Source of the DNA: Eleusine coracana subsp. coracana
Lineage: Eukaryota > Streptophyta > Magnoliopsida > Poales > Poaceae
NCBI GenBank assembly: GCA_032690845.1
Contig: CM064424.1
Location: 48,559,511-48,623,510 of the forward strand
Direction of reading: 5' to 3'
DNA length: 64,000 nucleotides
Below the pieces are notes generated by a model. That model was not told where the DNA came from. It ran no database searches and saw only the letters and a list, made by a program, of their open reading frames with translations. Made by a program: the position numbers and the translations under genes. Positions 45,609 to 57,114 of the stretch are shown here, one piece after another (position 1 is the stretch's first letter; the number at the start of each line of letters is the position of its first letter).

Positions 45609-46206
45609 CACCCCTTCCGAGGATGCCTCCTCGGTTCCGCCGGACGCCACGATACTGGACATAGCTCCTGTATCCATCAAAGTGCCGGGGGTTGGGGAAG
45701 CCCCTGGTGATTACTTGATTCGTGGTGTGCAATGGCGATGTTGGAAGCGTGAACACCCTAAAGGTAGTTTTGCGGAATTTCTGTCCTCCATTGATGAGGA
45801 TAACGAACGCATTAAAGCGGCATGCCTGCGCGTGTACCCGAAAGAGCTGCTTCGTCGATGCATAAGCCGCGACGCCCGAAGGGCGAGCGGCAGCACTACG
45901 ACTGAACCCCTTATTTTGTTGCCAGTGCCGAAGGCAGAGCCAATCGAGATTTCCAGCGGCAGCTCATGTCTGTCTCATGGTGATGCCATATCTAGCAGCT
46001 CATCCGACCTGGACCTGGAAGCTCTCCGTCAAGCGCCGCAAACACCCTTCGGCCGCTTGCAAATTATTGCCGACTTGGAGCGGCGTCGACGGAGCATAGC
46101 ACAAGGCCGTCACCGGATAGAAGAATCTAGTACCGCACTCAACGCTTTGGCCGAACAGTACCGCGAGTTATCTGAGATGCTTAGCAATCTAAAGCGGTTG
46201 CCTTAA
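45609..46206 (+). pseudogene. Last exon of the antisense ORF
   Basis: The open frame from about 45609, after a splice-acceptor-like TTTCTCTAG, to the TAA at 46204 encodes VPGVGEAPGDYLIRGVQWRC, KRVYPKEL-like and LRQAPQTPFGRLQIIADLER, with a C-terminal heptad-like helix (ESSTALNALAEQYRELSEML). I cannot assign a domain. Position and polarity suggest it belongs to the PF04195-bearing gene upstream. No internal stop is present in this part. Confidence 0.5.
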
Positions 46207-47146
46207 AGAGATTTGCCTGGTGCAGGGACCTTGGGCCCCTTAGCGTATTGGGCCCTCGGGCAGTTGTATATTTAACGCCTTCGGGCTCCTGTAAACCTCA
46301 CACCTTTGGGCAGATTTTGTATTACCCTGCCCTCGGACTTGCGTTGTATTCAAAAAATAGCACATCGGTTAAAATCTAAAATTACGCCTAGGTGTGAAGA
46401 AATGGCAAATTATATACCAGTTGATACTCTACGTGCCAAGCGCCTCGTCAGGCCTTGGCAAGCTTCGAACCATAGTTGTTTGGCATCGGGCCCGTGTCGC
46501 ACCCGGCTTTCTAGGCTTGCCCTTCTAGAGCATTGGACCGTAGTTGTCCGGCATCGAACCGTAGTTGTTTGGGTGATGGCCGTAGTTGCCACTATGATAC
46601 ATGATTTGTCCTCTCGGGGACCGTTAGGCCATAGTTGCCATTATAAGGACGATAATTAACTTAAGTAATATCATCTTACCAACTTAAGTAATATCATCTT
46701 ACCTCACCATGTGCCCGAGGCTCTTACATGCTTGATTTACTGACCTGTCGAACGCTTAACCAACCTGTGCGCCACCACAGGGCAGCTACGGACACAAAAC
46801 AAAATAAGCAGGACGTAGCCCGAAGGACTCCACGGGACACTGCCCGGAACAACTTCTTAACACACAGCCCAAACGGCTCCTCGGGACACAGCCCGGAACG
46901 ACTTTTTAAGACGCAGCCTGAACGGCTCCTCAGGACATATCCCGGAACACACTAACTAGGTGACGCGTGGCATCAGGAACACACATGCTCGACTCCAACT
47001 TTTAATACACCAAAACAGGTATGGCGACTGTGAAAACGACCGACTGTGCCCTACACATAGAAACGCTTCAAAGCATCGGCATTATAAGTGTGCTGCATTG
47101 GGGAGCCATCCAACTCCAATAGATGATTGGCCCCCGGCCTGTTTGA
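46207..47146. repeat. Non-coding repeats within the Tat-like element
   Basis: It holds a 24-bp tandem duplication (AACTTAAGTAATATCATC at about 46659 and 46681), several CCGTAGTTG words at 46540-46640, and three 49-bp units (starts about 46813, 46862, 46911) built on CAGCCCGAACGGCTCC and GGGACA.AGCCCGGAAC. No gene is seen. Confidence 0.75.
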
Positions 47147-49364
47147 TCAGTCTATGATGAAGGGACCCAGCCACTTGCTACACAGTTTGCCGACGCTGAT
47201 TGGGTTAGGGTTGCGCCGATGGACCAAGTCACCAGGTGCAAACTCCCTAGGATGAACCTTGCGATTGTATGTTTTCTCAAAGGATGCAATGCACTTGCGC
47301 AAATTAGCCACGGCTTGCATACACACTTCCTCCAGCATATCTTTTGCCACATCATCTTCGCTGGCATGAGGCCTGAGTGAGCGCAAAGATCCAATGCGTA
47401 TTTCCTCTAGGGGGACTGCCTCGGCTCTGTACAGCAACCGAAAAGGTGAGAAACCCTTGGACCTTGCAACAGTTGTCCCGATAGACCAGAGAACGTCCGG
47501 CAGCACCTCAACCCATTTACCCTTCGGCAGGCCAACCAGTGAGCGAGAGATCCCGAAAAAGAGCGTACCATTCATCTGTTCCACAGCCCCATTGGCCCTC
47601 GGGTTAATGACAGAGATTTCACATTTCTTGACCCCCAAACTAAGGCAATATTCTTTGAATTCTAGCCCCTCAAACTGTTTACCATTGTCCACAGTTAGCT
47701 CTAGCGGGACCCGAAGTGATAGACCACATTCTTCCAGAAAAACTTTCGGACGTTTCCCGCTGTTATTTGAACCAACAGTTCAGCTTCCACCCATTTAGAG
47801 AAATATTCTATGGCCACCACGGCAAACTTGTAGCCCCCGGGAGCTGTAGGCAACGGCCCCACAATATCTATCCCCCATCGAGGGAGTGGCCAGATCGGAG
47901 GAATTGGCTACAGGACTGTTGCAGGTAGGTGAGACTGACGGCCCATCCATTGACAACCAGCACCAACCCTTACCAGGTCTTTGGCATCCCATACAGTAGT
48001 AGGCCAGTAGAACCCCTGGCGAAACACCTTGGCCACTAGCGCCCTCGGGGCCAAGTGTGACGAACACAGACCCTCGTGAATTTCCCGCAATAGACTTTGC
48101 CCCTCTGGCCGGCTGAGACAGCGAAGCAGAGGGGCACAGACGCCCCCTTTGTATAGGATGTCATCAACAATAATATACCCCCGGCAATGATGCAATATCC
48201 TTTGCCTCTCCTCTTTGTCATTAGAAACATATCGCCCTTCGAGGCAAGCCCGAATGGGTGCCCGCCAATCCTCGATCGTGATGGCCAAAACCTTTGGACT
48301 TTTTGCCTCTGGTGCCGTTGCTGGTTCGCTCATGACCTCATGAAGCACATCCGCGGCAATCGGGCGCTGTCCGGCTGCAGCCTTAGCCAAGGCATCTGAT
48401 TCCCCATTCTTGATACGACGAATGTTATGAACTTCAAAACCCAAGAAGTACCTGTCCATTTCCCGAACTTTACCAATGTATCTAGCCATCTCCAGATCCT
48501 TTGCTTGGTACCCTTTTGCTAATTGAGCTGAGGCCAATTGAGAATCGCAGTAGATAACCAGCCTTCTAGCCCCTGGGGCTCGAGCCTACCGAAGGCCCAA
48601 TAGTATGCATTCGTACTTCGCAGCATTGTTCGTTGTTTGGAAGGCTAACGAGGCCGAGAACCGTATGGTTTGCCCCCCGGGTGATGTAATAACTGCAGCA
48701 CATCCAGCACCGGAGGCCCCCAAGCACTGTCGGTATATACTGTCTGGATCGGGTCTTCGGGAACGGCCTGAGCTACTCCTTCAGCTTCTCCATGAGGCGT
48801 CCACTCAGCCACAAATTCCACCAGCACCCTCGATTTGATAGCTTTGCGAGCAATGAAGGAAATGTTATATTGAGCCAACTCCGCTGCTAATTTCACTACA
48901 ACACTGGAAGCCTTATCATTTGTCAAGACATCTCATCGCGGGTATCTGGTGGGTATGGTAATAGCATGATCATCGAAATACGGTCACAATTTTCGTGAAG
49001 CCATAACCACAACATATAGTATTTTGTGCACCACAGTGTAGTTGCAATGCGACACCGTTAATGTTTTGGATACGTAGTACACTGACAATTGTTGTGCTGC
49101 ATCACCGTCCTTTGGCGCTTCATAGACCAACACTGCACTCACAGCCTTTGGTGCCGCAGTGATGTACAACAACTGGGGAGCCTTCGGAGGTGGTGGCTTG
49201 AGAGTGGTGAGCTCGACAAGTTACTGCTTAAGTGCCTCGAACGCTGTCTGCTGCTCTTCTCCCCATGTGAATGCCCGAGGACCATGAAGCGCTTCAAAGA
49301 AAGGTAAACTCTTTTCAGCCAACCTAGAGATAAATCTACTCAAGGCTACAACATAGCTAGTGAA
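47147..49364 (-). pseudogene. Gypsy pol remnant: RT end, RNase H, integrase
   Basis: Reading from right to left on the minus strand: FTSYVVALSRFISRLAEKSL and QQTAFEALKQ (end of RT/thumb), YYVSKTL and SHCNYTVVHKILY (RNase H start), IQTVYTDSAWG, then SDALAKAAAGQ (RNase H end), HHCRGYIIVDDILYKGG and EIHEGLCSSHLAPRAL with QGFYWPT (H2C2 zinc region; part of the His/Cys set is changed), VDNGKQFEGLEFKEYC (Asp of the D-D-E core), PRANGAVEQMNGT (Glu) and the C-terminal RNPNPISVGKLCSKWLGPF. This is Ty3/gypsy order (RNase H before integrase). Stops and frameshifts are frequent, and the RT active-site part is missing. Confidence 0.85.
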
Positions 49365-49755
49365 TTTTGGTATTATCTGGTCAGAATAGTACAAGAAGGT
49401 TCTGATGACAGGCCTCTGTCCCATCGCCCAGGGGTGCAGGTGAGCATTTATAGATCCATACTCACCTGTCCTCCAGGTGTGGTTACAGATATGCCCCGAT
49501 TCTTACATCACACACCCTACTACTTGACCTAGGGGTATTCCGATACTTCAATCTCCATCCGGTACATGCCCCCGACTGTCATCCTCTAGCGCCTACGCCT
49601 AGGGCCCATCGTGCCGTACAGCCTTCGGCAGTACCGGCCTTCGGCGCCTACCGGGCTGAAGGTCCTCTGGGCCGTCAGCCCAGCTGGGCCTTGCTTCGTG
49701 CTGTTGGGCTGCCTTCTGGCCTTGGGGAGACTAAGGGGCGGGCTTTCCCCCAACA
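49365..49755 (-). repeat. 5' LTR remnant of the Tat-like element
   Basis: 391 bp, matching 41184-41574. It keeps the outer end (plus-strand CCCCCAACA) but lacks the inner ~157 bp. The abrupt change at 49364/49365 from RT codons to LTR is the right edge of an internal deletion that also removed gag and the primer-binding site. Confidence 0.85.
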
Positions 49756-49760
49756 GATCC

Positions 49761-50057
49761 TATTGGTGGATCGGAATAGGGCGAATGAACACAGGGAGTG
49801 TGCTAAACACGCTCATGAACAAACCCGCCATGGAGACCCCTGCATCATTAGCTTGCCGCTGATGCGTAGGCAATTGGACATCATTGTCGGTGGCAGCAGC
49901 GACGACCTGGAATCGGTCGACAATGCAAACGGGAAACTGAACCTTTCATTGTTGGTTCAGAGCCCGCAGCGGACTGAAGCTTCCCGGTCGGCGACCGAGA
50001 CATGCCGGAGCACGTCGACAAGAAGTTCTTTCCCACGGCGAGCAAGGCGTCGAGGGG
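49761..50057. other. Old host flank between two elements
   Basis: A continuation of local duplication copy B (like 40330-40430), then about 200 bases without recognised content up to the CACTA end at 50058. Confidence 0.5.
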
Positions 50058-50987
50058 CACTACCACAAAACAGGGCTTTAGTGACGCACGTTTTGCAACA
50101 ATTAAAAAAAACATGTCACTAGATCATCTATTGTGATGGGTGTTTAAAACCACGTCACTGTTATTTGTCAGAAGGACACTAATATCGACGGATGTGTAGA
50201 AATACATCTCTAGTAAAAGATTTAGTGACGGGTAGTAAAAATCCATCCCTATAACTTGAAGTTTTAGCGACGGGTGTTAGTTGTAGTAACGTCTTTCAAA
50301 AATCCATCCCTAAAACCTATAGATTTTGTGACGGTGGATATAAAATCCGTCCCTAAAAACTTTGTTTTAGGAGACCAAAGTTCGAATCCAATGGGTGGCA
50401 ATTATTTTCCTTTTTTTTTTCTTTTTGCCCTTCATAACCCTAACCGCACCTGCCTCCTCCTCATCCCGTCAAGTCTCCACCCACGCAACCATCCCACCTC
50501 TTCCTCCTCCTCCTCCTCCTCTCCACCTCCGTCGCACGCCTCCCTCTCCTTCCCTTGCCGCCGCCCACCTCCCTCCTCTCCTTGTGCCACCCACCTACCT
50601 CCTCTTGTGCCACCCACCTTCCTCCTTCTTCCGCTCGTGCCGCCTGCCTCACCTCCACCTCCTCCCTCATGGCTGTCGTCTCCCTTCCCCTCCTCGTTTT
50701 TCGCCTTGTCTTCTCAGATCTGGCGACAACGGACTCGGCCACGGCCTCCACCCCCTCAAACCCGGTGGCGGCAAGGCCCTCCTCCCCTCAGCCGGCGGCG
50801 GAAGCACTCAAGCTTGCCGGATCTAGCGGCAACATCCATCAAGCTCGCCAGATCCAATGGCGGCTTCTACAAGTCTCGGGCTCCTCTGGGCCGCATTGGG
50901 CTGGTCTATTTTTTTCTCTTTTTTAATTTGTTCAGAACCCTTTTTACAGATGGGGATTACTTTCGTCCCTAGAAACAATTAGGGATG
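50058..50987 (+). mobile_element. CACTA transposon end, truncated
   Basis: It begins CACTACCACAAAACAGGGC, a CACTA terminus, followed by subterminal repeats of GTGACGGGT and ATCCATCCCTA type in both directions (50075-50370). The centre has a CCTCCTCCTCC-rich low-complexity block (50450-50680). Similar words near 50960-50980 (CGTCCCTAGAAAC) suggest the far side is near, but the matching end is not seen. An LTR-like unit begins at 50988. Confidence 0.75.
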
Positions 50988-52330
50988 TGTTGATGCTAAA
51001 ATCATCACGCGTGACCTGAGAGATTTGCTTGACTCCAGTGCAGGCTCAATACAAGAAACCGGGACGTGCTAGTCGATTTTCCCTGCAAACCGACAAAGAT
51101 ACAAACGATTAAATTTCATGGGTCATCGGCCCAGAATAGGCCAATGAAGAAAGCCGATAACCACTATTCATGAAACTAGCCTATCTTTATATATGAGCAA
51201 TTATAATATAATGTAAACTAATCGGCTGATTGTATCGGCTTACCGACAAATTAGATATATGAAATATTACGCATAATTAATGTTGATAAGAATTTAAGTC
51301 AATAAAGCAGAGTTGATTAAGATAAAAAGAAGCATGCTAAGACCTGCTCAGTTGACGGTACTAAGTCGATAGAACAGGGTCGATGAATCTTACAGTGACG
51401 CACAGATGCTCGTTCTGTCAACTAGTGCTAAGTCGATAGATCTATTAGCCGGTATTGTAAATATGTCTAAAAAATCACTGATCTATCTTATTGTAATATG
51501 GGGGCAAATGACTAATAGTATAATAAATAAAATCTAATTGAATACTAGAAAGTCGATTGAACCGTGATAATCTATCAGCTAAATGTCCCGAGAGAACCCT
51601 ATCGACTCTACCTATAAACAGATTTGACCTAACCCCACCAACCCAGTAAGAGGTCAAAATTGATACAGCCTTACTGATTCAAACATATCGAACTTGATCG
51701 AGACAGTGTTCGAACATGATAAATAGGGTTAGATTTAATCTATTTATAGGTAAAACCGATAGAGTAACTCGAATAACAGATCTAACTAACACTTATAAAA
51801 CCTACCAAATTGCAATAGATCGGCTTCAACCAAGACAGTATTGCAATCAGAGTCGATAAAACAAGCATCAATAAGATCTAATTACCGGATAACTAGCAAT
51901 TCTAACAATAACAACTAGAATATCAAATTAATGAGAAAGTAGTCCAGATTGATAGAATTACCATGGTTGACTAATCCAAATCTCTCACCGAGATCGAAGC
52001 CGATGCAGCCCGCGTAAGACGAGGATTTTATCGAGTAGGAAAGGTTGGCGATGCACCGAATTGTATTGAATGAAAGTGTTGTTTTTCTTGTACAGACCCT
52101 ATTACTTATTTATAACCTCATGCAAAGGGCTATGACCCAACTCGATCAGGACTCTCAAACAAACCGACTAGGTTTATTCATAAACAAAAGTTAAACTAAA
52201 ATATAGAAAAGGATAAAATAACCCCATAGGGGTCCACTTTCCTCACTTTCAGCCAGTGGGTTCATCAACCTTGGCCGATTCCGACTCCACGCGGCTCATC
52301 ATTGGGCCTGATTAAATTTGTATGCCAACA
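50988..52330. mobile_element. Probable solo LTR (1.34 kb)
   Basis: It starts TGTTGATGCTAAAATC and ends TTTGTATGCCAACA, inverted TGTTG/CAACA ends, with GGATG (50983-50987) before and GGACG (52331-52335) after: a 5-bp duplication with one mismatch. It is non-coding, and words such as GTCGATAGA and ATCGGCTT recur inside. The element family is not recognised. Because the right side soon becomes SIRE-like sequence while the left is CACTA, the duplication could be fortuitous. Confidence 0.6.
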
Positions 52331-52339
52331 GGACGGGGA

Positions 52340-53318
52340 TAGATTGGATGTCTGCATAGATCTGGACTTAGTGAAGATATGCAGTATCTTCACCAAGTGC
52401 TCTCCTCTTTTCCTCTTGGACCTTACCAAATGCTCTCAGCTATTCCACTGGATATATAGGCCCCCAACCTCAAACTAGCCGTTGCTCCATGAAATCAGCA
52501 TTCTGGGCCCACTGACCGGACTGTCCGGTCACTGCCTGACCGGATCGTCCGGTCACTGCAATCTCGAGCCCCAACGGCTCTGCCATGCTGAAATTCTATA
52601 CCGACCGGACCGTACGGTCAGCTGACCGGACCGTCCGGTCCATTTCTCTCTTCATTCTAGAAACATTTTGGCGCTTACTTCCTCGCTGCCCAAATCCCTC
52701 TCCTACTGATCGGATTGTCCGGTCACTAGGACTTCCCAGACTTGGCAGTTTCCTCACTGCTCGTTGTAGTCTCCGGACAAAACCTCTTAGTGACCATACA
52801 GTCCGGTCACCTCTGACCCCTCTATCCGGTCCCTTCGTCCAAAAGCTGAAACTTCTCGTCCTCGCTTGACTTCATTTGCCGGTTTCTCCGAACAGCTCCT
52901 TGGCTTCTCCACTGTCAACTAGTGCCTTTGATTTTACCGAGCAACCTTGCACATCACCGACTAGACATGACCTAAGAAAATGACCTAGACCCCCTTGATA
53001 GTCCGGTTTGTTCTATGGACTCAAAGCCCTAACAACTAGACAAGTGTTCCCAACACTTGCTTCATAGCTTGTCCTTAGCTTTGATCCATCTTCATCAACC
53101 CTTGGACTCATCATCAAACTCATCCAGCCTCCATGCTTGTGGTCATTGTCATCAATCGCCAAGGCAACCACCATGCATATGATTTGTAATAGAGTTTAGA
53201 GATGATTCCTACATAGATAACACTCATGTAGATATTAGCCCACAATTTCATAGTTGTCATCTATCACCAAAATATTCATACCTTGGGGATCCATTTATCA
53301 ATGGTCATGAAGCTTATA
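52340..53318 (-). repeat. SIRE/Maximus-like LTR, second copy
   Basis: Homologous to the inserted LTR at 5115-7313, best over 52735-53318 against about 6700-7313 (shared GACTTGGCAGTTTCCTC, GACATGACCTAAGA, CCATGCTTGTGGTC). Here too ACCGGACCGTCCGGTC words are repeated (52510-52710). The left boundary is uncertain. At the right it stops directly at a polypurine tract (minus strand CACCAAAAAGGGGGAGAT, 53319-53336), so it is the 3' LTR of an element read on the minus strand. Confidence 0.75.
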
Positions 53319-54526
53319 ATCTCCCCCTTTTTGGTGATTGATGACAACCACTACTTATCATAATCTTAACAAGAAACAACCAGGCTAAAAGAGCTACACT
53401 ACGATCGAGAGAAACCACAAAAGCATAAGAGAGAAACGCACAAGGTCCTACTCAATCAATAATCATCAAGAGTTAAAAGAAAAAGAGAGAAAATCACACT
53501 CTAGATGATAATGCATGCATGTCATGATAGCATATTAAAGAAAGCGTAAAGACATGCAATGCAAGACATGAATGATGATATGCAACAGGTTAGCATGGTA
53601 ATGCATAAGAATTAAGAGCAAGCAATCATCATCATGGAATCATACATAGACATACAAGATAAATAATGAAAGACAAACACTGCATATGAAAATAAACCAA
53701 GTGAGATCAAGATGAGTCAAACACAAGCGAATGAAAACCACGACTCATCAAAATCCACGATCATCTCGATAAATCCATCAAATAAGATCAAAAAGTATCT
53801 AACTCCCAAAACCCATGTACAAGTATGCGTATGCTCCCCCTAGATACAAGCTACTCTCTCGATCGTACATGATCACACTTCAGCTCCCCCTAGACCTATG
53901 ATATACTTCTCCCCCTTGGCAACAAGCACAAAAAAGCGGGAAAAAGATGAACATCAAAACGCTCATGGTCGAAGGAAGTGGTGCAGCGATGTCCTCTGAG
54001 GGCTTTGCTCCTGACTGCTACTGTGCTGGATCCTGCTGTGCTCCCTGAGCGTGTGCCGCCTAAGCATCCATCTACTTAAAGAAGTCAAGGTCAACAGGTG
54101 ACTCAGACCCTCTGTCCTGCTCTACTGGAGTGACGTGGTGGTCTCCTGAGCTGAAGTCTAGAGAAGAATGAGATCCACCACATCCTGCTATGAGAAGCCT
54201 CCACAGACTAGATCCTCTACTACATGAGGTGTGAGCGTGCTGACTATAGCAGTGGAAGGTGGAGCTGTAGCTTACTGTGGAGCTGGCTGGGAGTCTGCAC
54301 GAGTGGTGTGCACTATCTCTGAGAAGATCAGGCTCCTGACTGGTAGGTGCTGGGAGGTGGAGGGTCCTGCCATCTGCGAAGTTGAAGAGTGTGACAGTGA
54401 GACAAACAATAAAGATACTGAGAATGCTGACACAGGGCAGAACTGAGTCACTAGCGAGAAAGTCCGTGCGACTCCCCCTATCAGTAACACCCCTGATTGA
54501 GACAACTCGCTGTGTTGAGCTGTCAT
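53319..54526 (-). mobile_element. SIRE-like element, region next to the 3' LTR
   Basis: The polypurine tract is followed (leftwards in element terms) by non-coding sequence and a weak minus-strand frame at 54272-54526. No RT or integrase is seen in this part. The sequence stops at 54526, where an Athila-like element is inserted, and appears to resume at 63362-63508. Copia elements of this branch carry long extra sequence between pol and the 3' LTR, which fits. Confidence 0.55.
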
Positions 54527-54865
54527 TGTTGGTGGTTTCTAGCTACCCATTTTATCTACCAAAAAGGGGCGTTTTATATTGTTATTTGGTGGTTTGGACT
54601 AACAATTAACCCCATATTTGCATAGATTTGTAGTTGTTCTGTTTTAGATGTAATTGTAGAAAACAGGTGTAAAACATGGCAATTATGGATAAGTAACCAA
54701 AGAGCAAAGAAGATGAACCAGATATTTGGCCGTGCCGATCGGCTCCAATGCCACACCGAACGGCGCAGGAGGAAAAGATGACGTAGACAAGCCCAAGTCC
54801 GGCAAAGATGAAGGCCCAACCCAATATGAGTCAGAGTCGGTGGAAGTTGACCTAATCCCGTTGAG

Positions 54866-54873
54866 TATAAAAG
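54866..54873 (+). promoter_or_regulatory. Probable TATA box of the LTR
   Basis: TATAAAAG within GAGTATAAAAGGAAG, kept identically in the 3' LTR at 62606-62613. It is the best TATA match in the LTR; the transcription start would lie about 30 bases downstream. Confidence 0.6.
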
Positions 54874-55486
54874 GAAGATAACTATTAAGAGCCAAGGGGG
54901 CAAGAGAGAGACGGTAATTGCGATATTGAGTTGTTAGAACTAGGGTTCCAGGATATTGGCGGCGACAGTTGACCAACACCAACGAGAACCACTAGAAGGG
55001 AGGTCACGCCGATCGGCGCGAGGCTTGCGCCGACTGGCTCGTGCGCGTTCCAGTGCTATTTCTCATCCCTCCGCTATGTTTAGCGTGAGGATGAGCGAGT
55101 AGTCTCATATTCTCTTCTCTGGTGCCGGGATCTGGCCATGTAACTCTCATACTCATTGATACTCTATTGACGAATTTAATCTATGTGATGAACTTAATTG
55201 TGCATCTATTTCCATTAGTGTATAGGCCAATACACTTCTACCCATTTCATAGTGCAAGAAACCAGTGGGGAGCTAATAACCTCTGTAGTGACAACCGGGG
55301 CGAACAAAACCACCATGTCTTGTAGAATATTAGGGTCATCACTTGAGTTGATAAGAATAAGGTTACTTGCTAGTGAAGCAATCCTGAGGAGAGAATCCTT
55401 CATTATCCTATTACATCTCCAATAACATTCATCCACCACTCTCTCATTGTCACCATTCACACTAAACCAACAATTGCAATCTGTTA

Positions 55487-56133
55487 GTAACTGATGAGGA
55501 CATCAATGACATACGAACAACAACGATGGAAGACGGTGCACCAAACCAAGTTGTCATGCCTCCACCTCTCGTCGTTGCGCCTTCTCAAGTTATGGACCCA
55601 TCTTCCGACGAGACGACGACGTACAAGGGCCCAATCACTAGAGCTCGAGCCCAGGAATTGAAGATGGTTTTGATGCTAAGGAACGACGGCCCAGGATGAC
55701 GCCACGAAGGCCCAAGTAGCCCAAGTCGCGCGACTACCTCTCCACCGCACGCCTCTCTACTTCAGCCGGCCCTAGATGCCGCGCTCCCCCTATTTAGTCA
55801 AGGGTTGCGCCCCTTGTAATCTTTGAGTTTTGTTTTAAGATTAGCTTAGCTATTCATCCGTCTCTCGACGTGAATTCAGAACTCCACCTTCGTGCAATAT
55901 ATCAGATTGCTCGCCTCTAATTCTTGCTCGTTCTTCGATTGCGCGTAAGAATTGATCCTCGTGATCAGGTTGATCTTGTTTACCGCAAGGTTAATATCCT
56001 CCGGAAGTTGGTTCAGTGATTGCATTGGCGCTTCGAGCTTGCTCGTCGTAGTCGGATCATGAAGGTCGACATCCACCGAATCGAAGTTATCTACACTCGC
56101 CGAAAGATCGGGCACTCTACACCTATCAGTAAC
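55487..56133. mobile_element. 637-bp solo LTR/TRIM-like insert in the 5' LTR
   Basis: The insert is 55492-56128, starting TGATGAGGACATC and ending ACACCTATCA, with a perfect 5-bp duplication GTAAC on both sides (55487-55491, 56129-56133). The 3' LTR has the uninterrupted site, so the insertion came later. It contains a short reading with GPITRARAQEL, a motif usually found at the end of gypsy polyproteins, near its left side. This suggests a small non-autonomous LTR element that took up coding sequence, or a solo LTR. Confidence 0.82.
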
Positions 56134-56274
56134 CCTTTAAATAGTAATAGTTCCGCTCATTCCTTGTGGATTTGATAAGCTTGGAATACTCTGAGGGAAA
56201 AAGAGCAACAACTGTACACCGTCGTTTTGTGGTATATAAGTGGGTGCGTAACTACGACCAACAAGCTCATTTCC

Positions 56275-56292
56275 TGGCGCTGTTGCCGGGGA
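56275..56292 (+). promoter_or_regulatory. Primer-binding site (Asp tRNA type)
   Basis: TGGCGCTGTTGCCGGGGA lies 11 bases after the 5' LTR. It differs at one position from TGGCGCCGTTGCCGGGGA, the complement of tRNA-Asp used by Athila-type elements. Confidence 0.85.
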
Positions 56293-56385
56293 ACAAGCCA
56301 GTTCTTTTACTATTATTATTTTACTAATATCTAATCCTTTCTTTTCTAGTTGTTTTTGTTTTTGTGTTTTGTGTGAATTTTCAGA

Positions 56386-57114
56386 ATGAGTACGATAGGA
56401 CCTTCTCCAACACTCAGGGAGCTTTCTTTGCCATTTCCAGACGTGTTGGTGCCTCAATCCTCCAACGAGAAAGGCATAACCCCCTCATATGTGTTGAACC
56501 CCATTATCATTAGCATGGCTAAAGCAAATAAGTTCTTTGGAGCAAAAGAGGAGAACCCGTATACTCACTTACAAGACTTGGAGGCACTTTGCCAAACATT
56601 CCATCATGAAGGAGTGCCTCGGAATCTTTACAGATGACTGCTTTTCCCATTCTCTTTGGGAGGAAAAGCCAAAGAGTGGCACAAGGCAGCATCTCAAGAA
56701 GTGAAAGGTAAGTGGAGTGAATTAGTTGGAAATTTTTGTCTCCACTATTTTCCTTTACCAAAGATGCAGAAGTTGAGAAGAGAAGTGGTGAACTTCTTAC
56801 AAGAAGATGAAGAATCTCTCACGGAAGCCTGGATGCGTTTTCAAACATTGTTGAAACAAGGACCTGACCTTGGCATTGATGAGAATATGTGTGCTCAAAC
56901 CTTCTACATGGCCATAAACAAGGCATCGAAGATGTATTTGGATGGATCGGCCGGAGGAAGTTTTCTAAGATTGACAACCAAGGTAGGGATCGAATTGTTA
57001 GGCAAAATTGACGAGAATGAAGCTTTGCACAAGTCTTAGGAAGAATACCTAGAACCAAGTCGGCAATGCCCAGAAGTTATGCAAAAGGAAGAATCTCCGG
57101 CTGAATAGATCTTT
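56386..57114 (+). pseudogene. Athila-like gag (in-frame stops)
   Basis: From ATG 56386 (MSTIGPSPTLREL) the frame gives NPYTHLQDLEALCQTFHHEG, LFPFSLGGKAKEWHKAA, WSELVGNFCLHYFP, EDEESLTEAWMRFQTLLKQG and NKASKMYLDGSAGGSF, the Athila-type gag core. Stops interrupt it at 56635 (TGA), 57037 (TAG) and 57106 (TAG), all in one frame with the protease part that follows. Gag would form the virus-like particle in the cytoplasm in intact relatives. Confidence 0.85.

Larger units (their letters stand above)
41022..49760 (-). mobile_element. Tat-like Ty3/gypsy element with an antisense ORF
   Basis: The element spans 41027-49755 and is read on the minus strand: 5' LTR remnant on the right (49365-49755), pol pieces (49364-47147), then a long non-pol part with an antisense, plus-strand gene (42207-46206), and the 3' LTR on the left (41027-41574). 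GATCC flanks both sides (41022-41026 and 49756-49760). An extra ORF, often antisense, between pol and the 3' LTR is known for the Tat branch (RIRE2, Grande). The right LTR has lost its inner end, and the primer-binding site, gag, protease and most of RT are gone: the sequence jumps from LTR to RT at 49364/49365. It cannot move by itself. Confidence 0.83.
54527..56263 (+). repeat. 5' LTR of the Athila-like element (with insert)
   Basis: It starts TGTTGGTGGTTTC and ends CTACGACCAACA. It is 1,737 bp as it stands, of which 642 bp (55492-56133) are a later insertion and its target duplication, leaving about 1,095 bp against 1,074 bp for the 3' LTR. An extra ~25 bases near 54740-54770 carry an additional GCCGATCGGC and account for most of the difference. 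Confidence 0.92.

Noticed and set aside
50274..50972. Pro/Ser-rich frame of 232 residues
   Set aside because: It comes from a CCTCCTCC low-complexity block inside a CACTA fragment.
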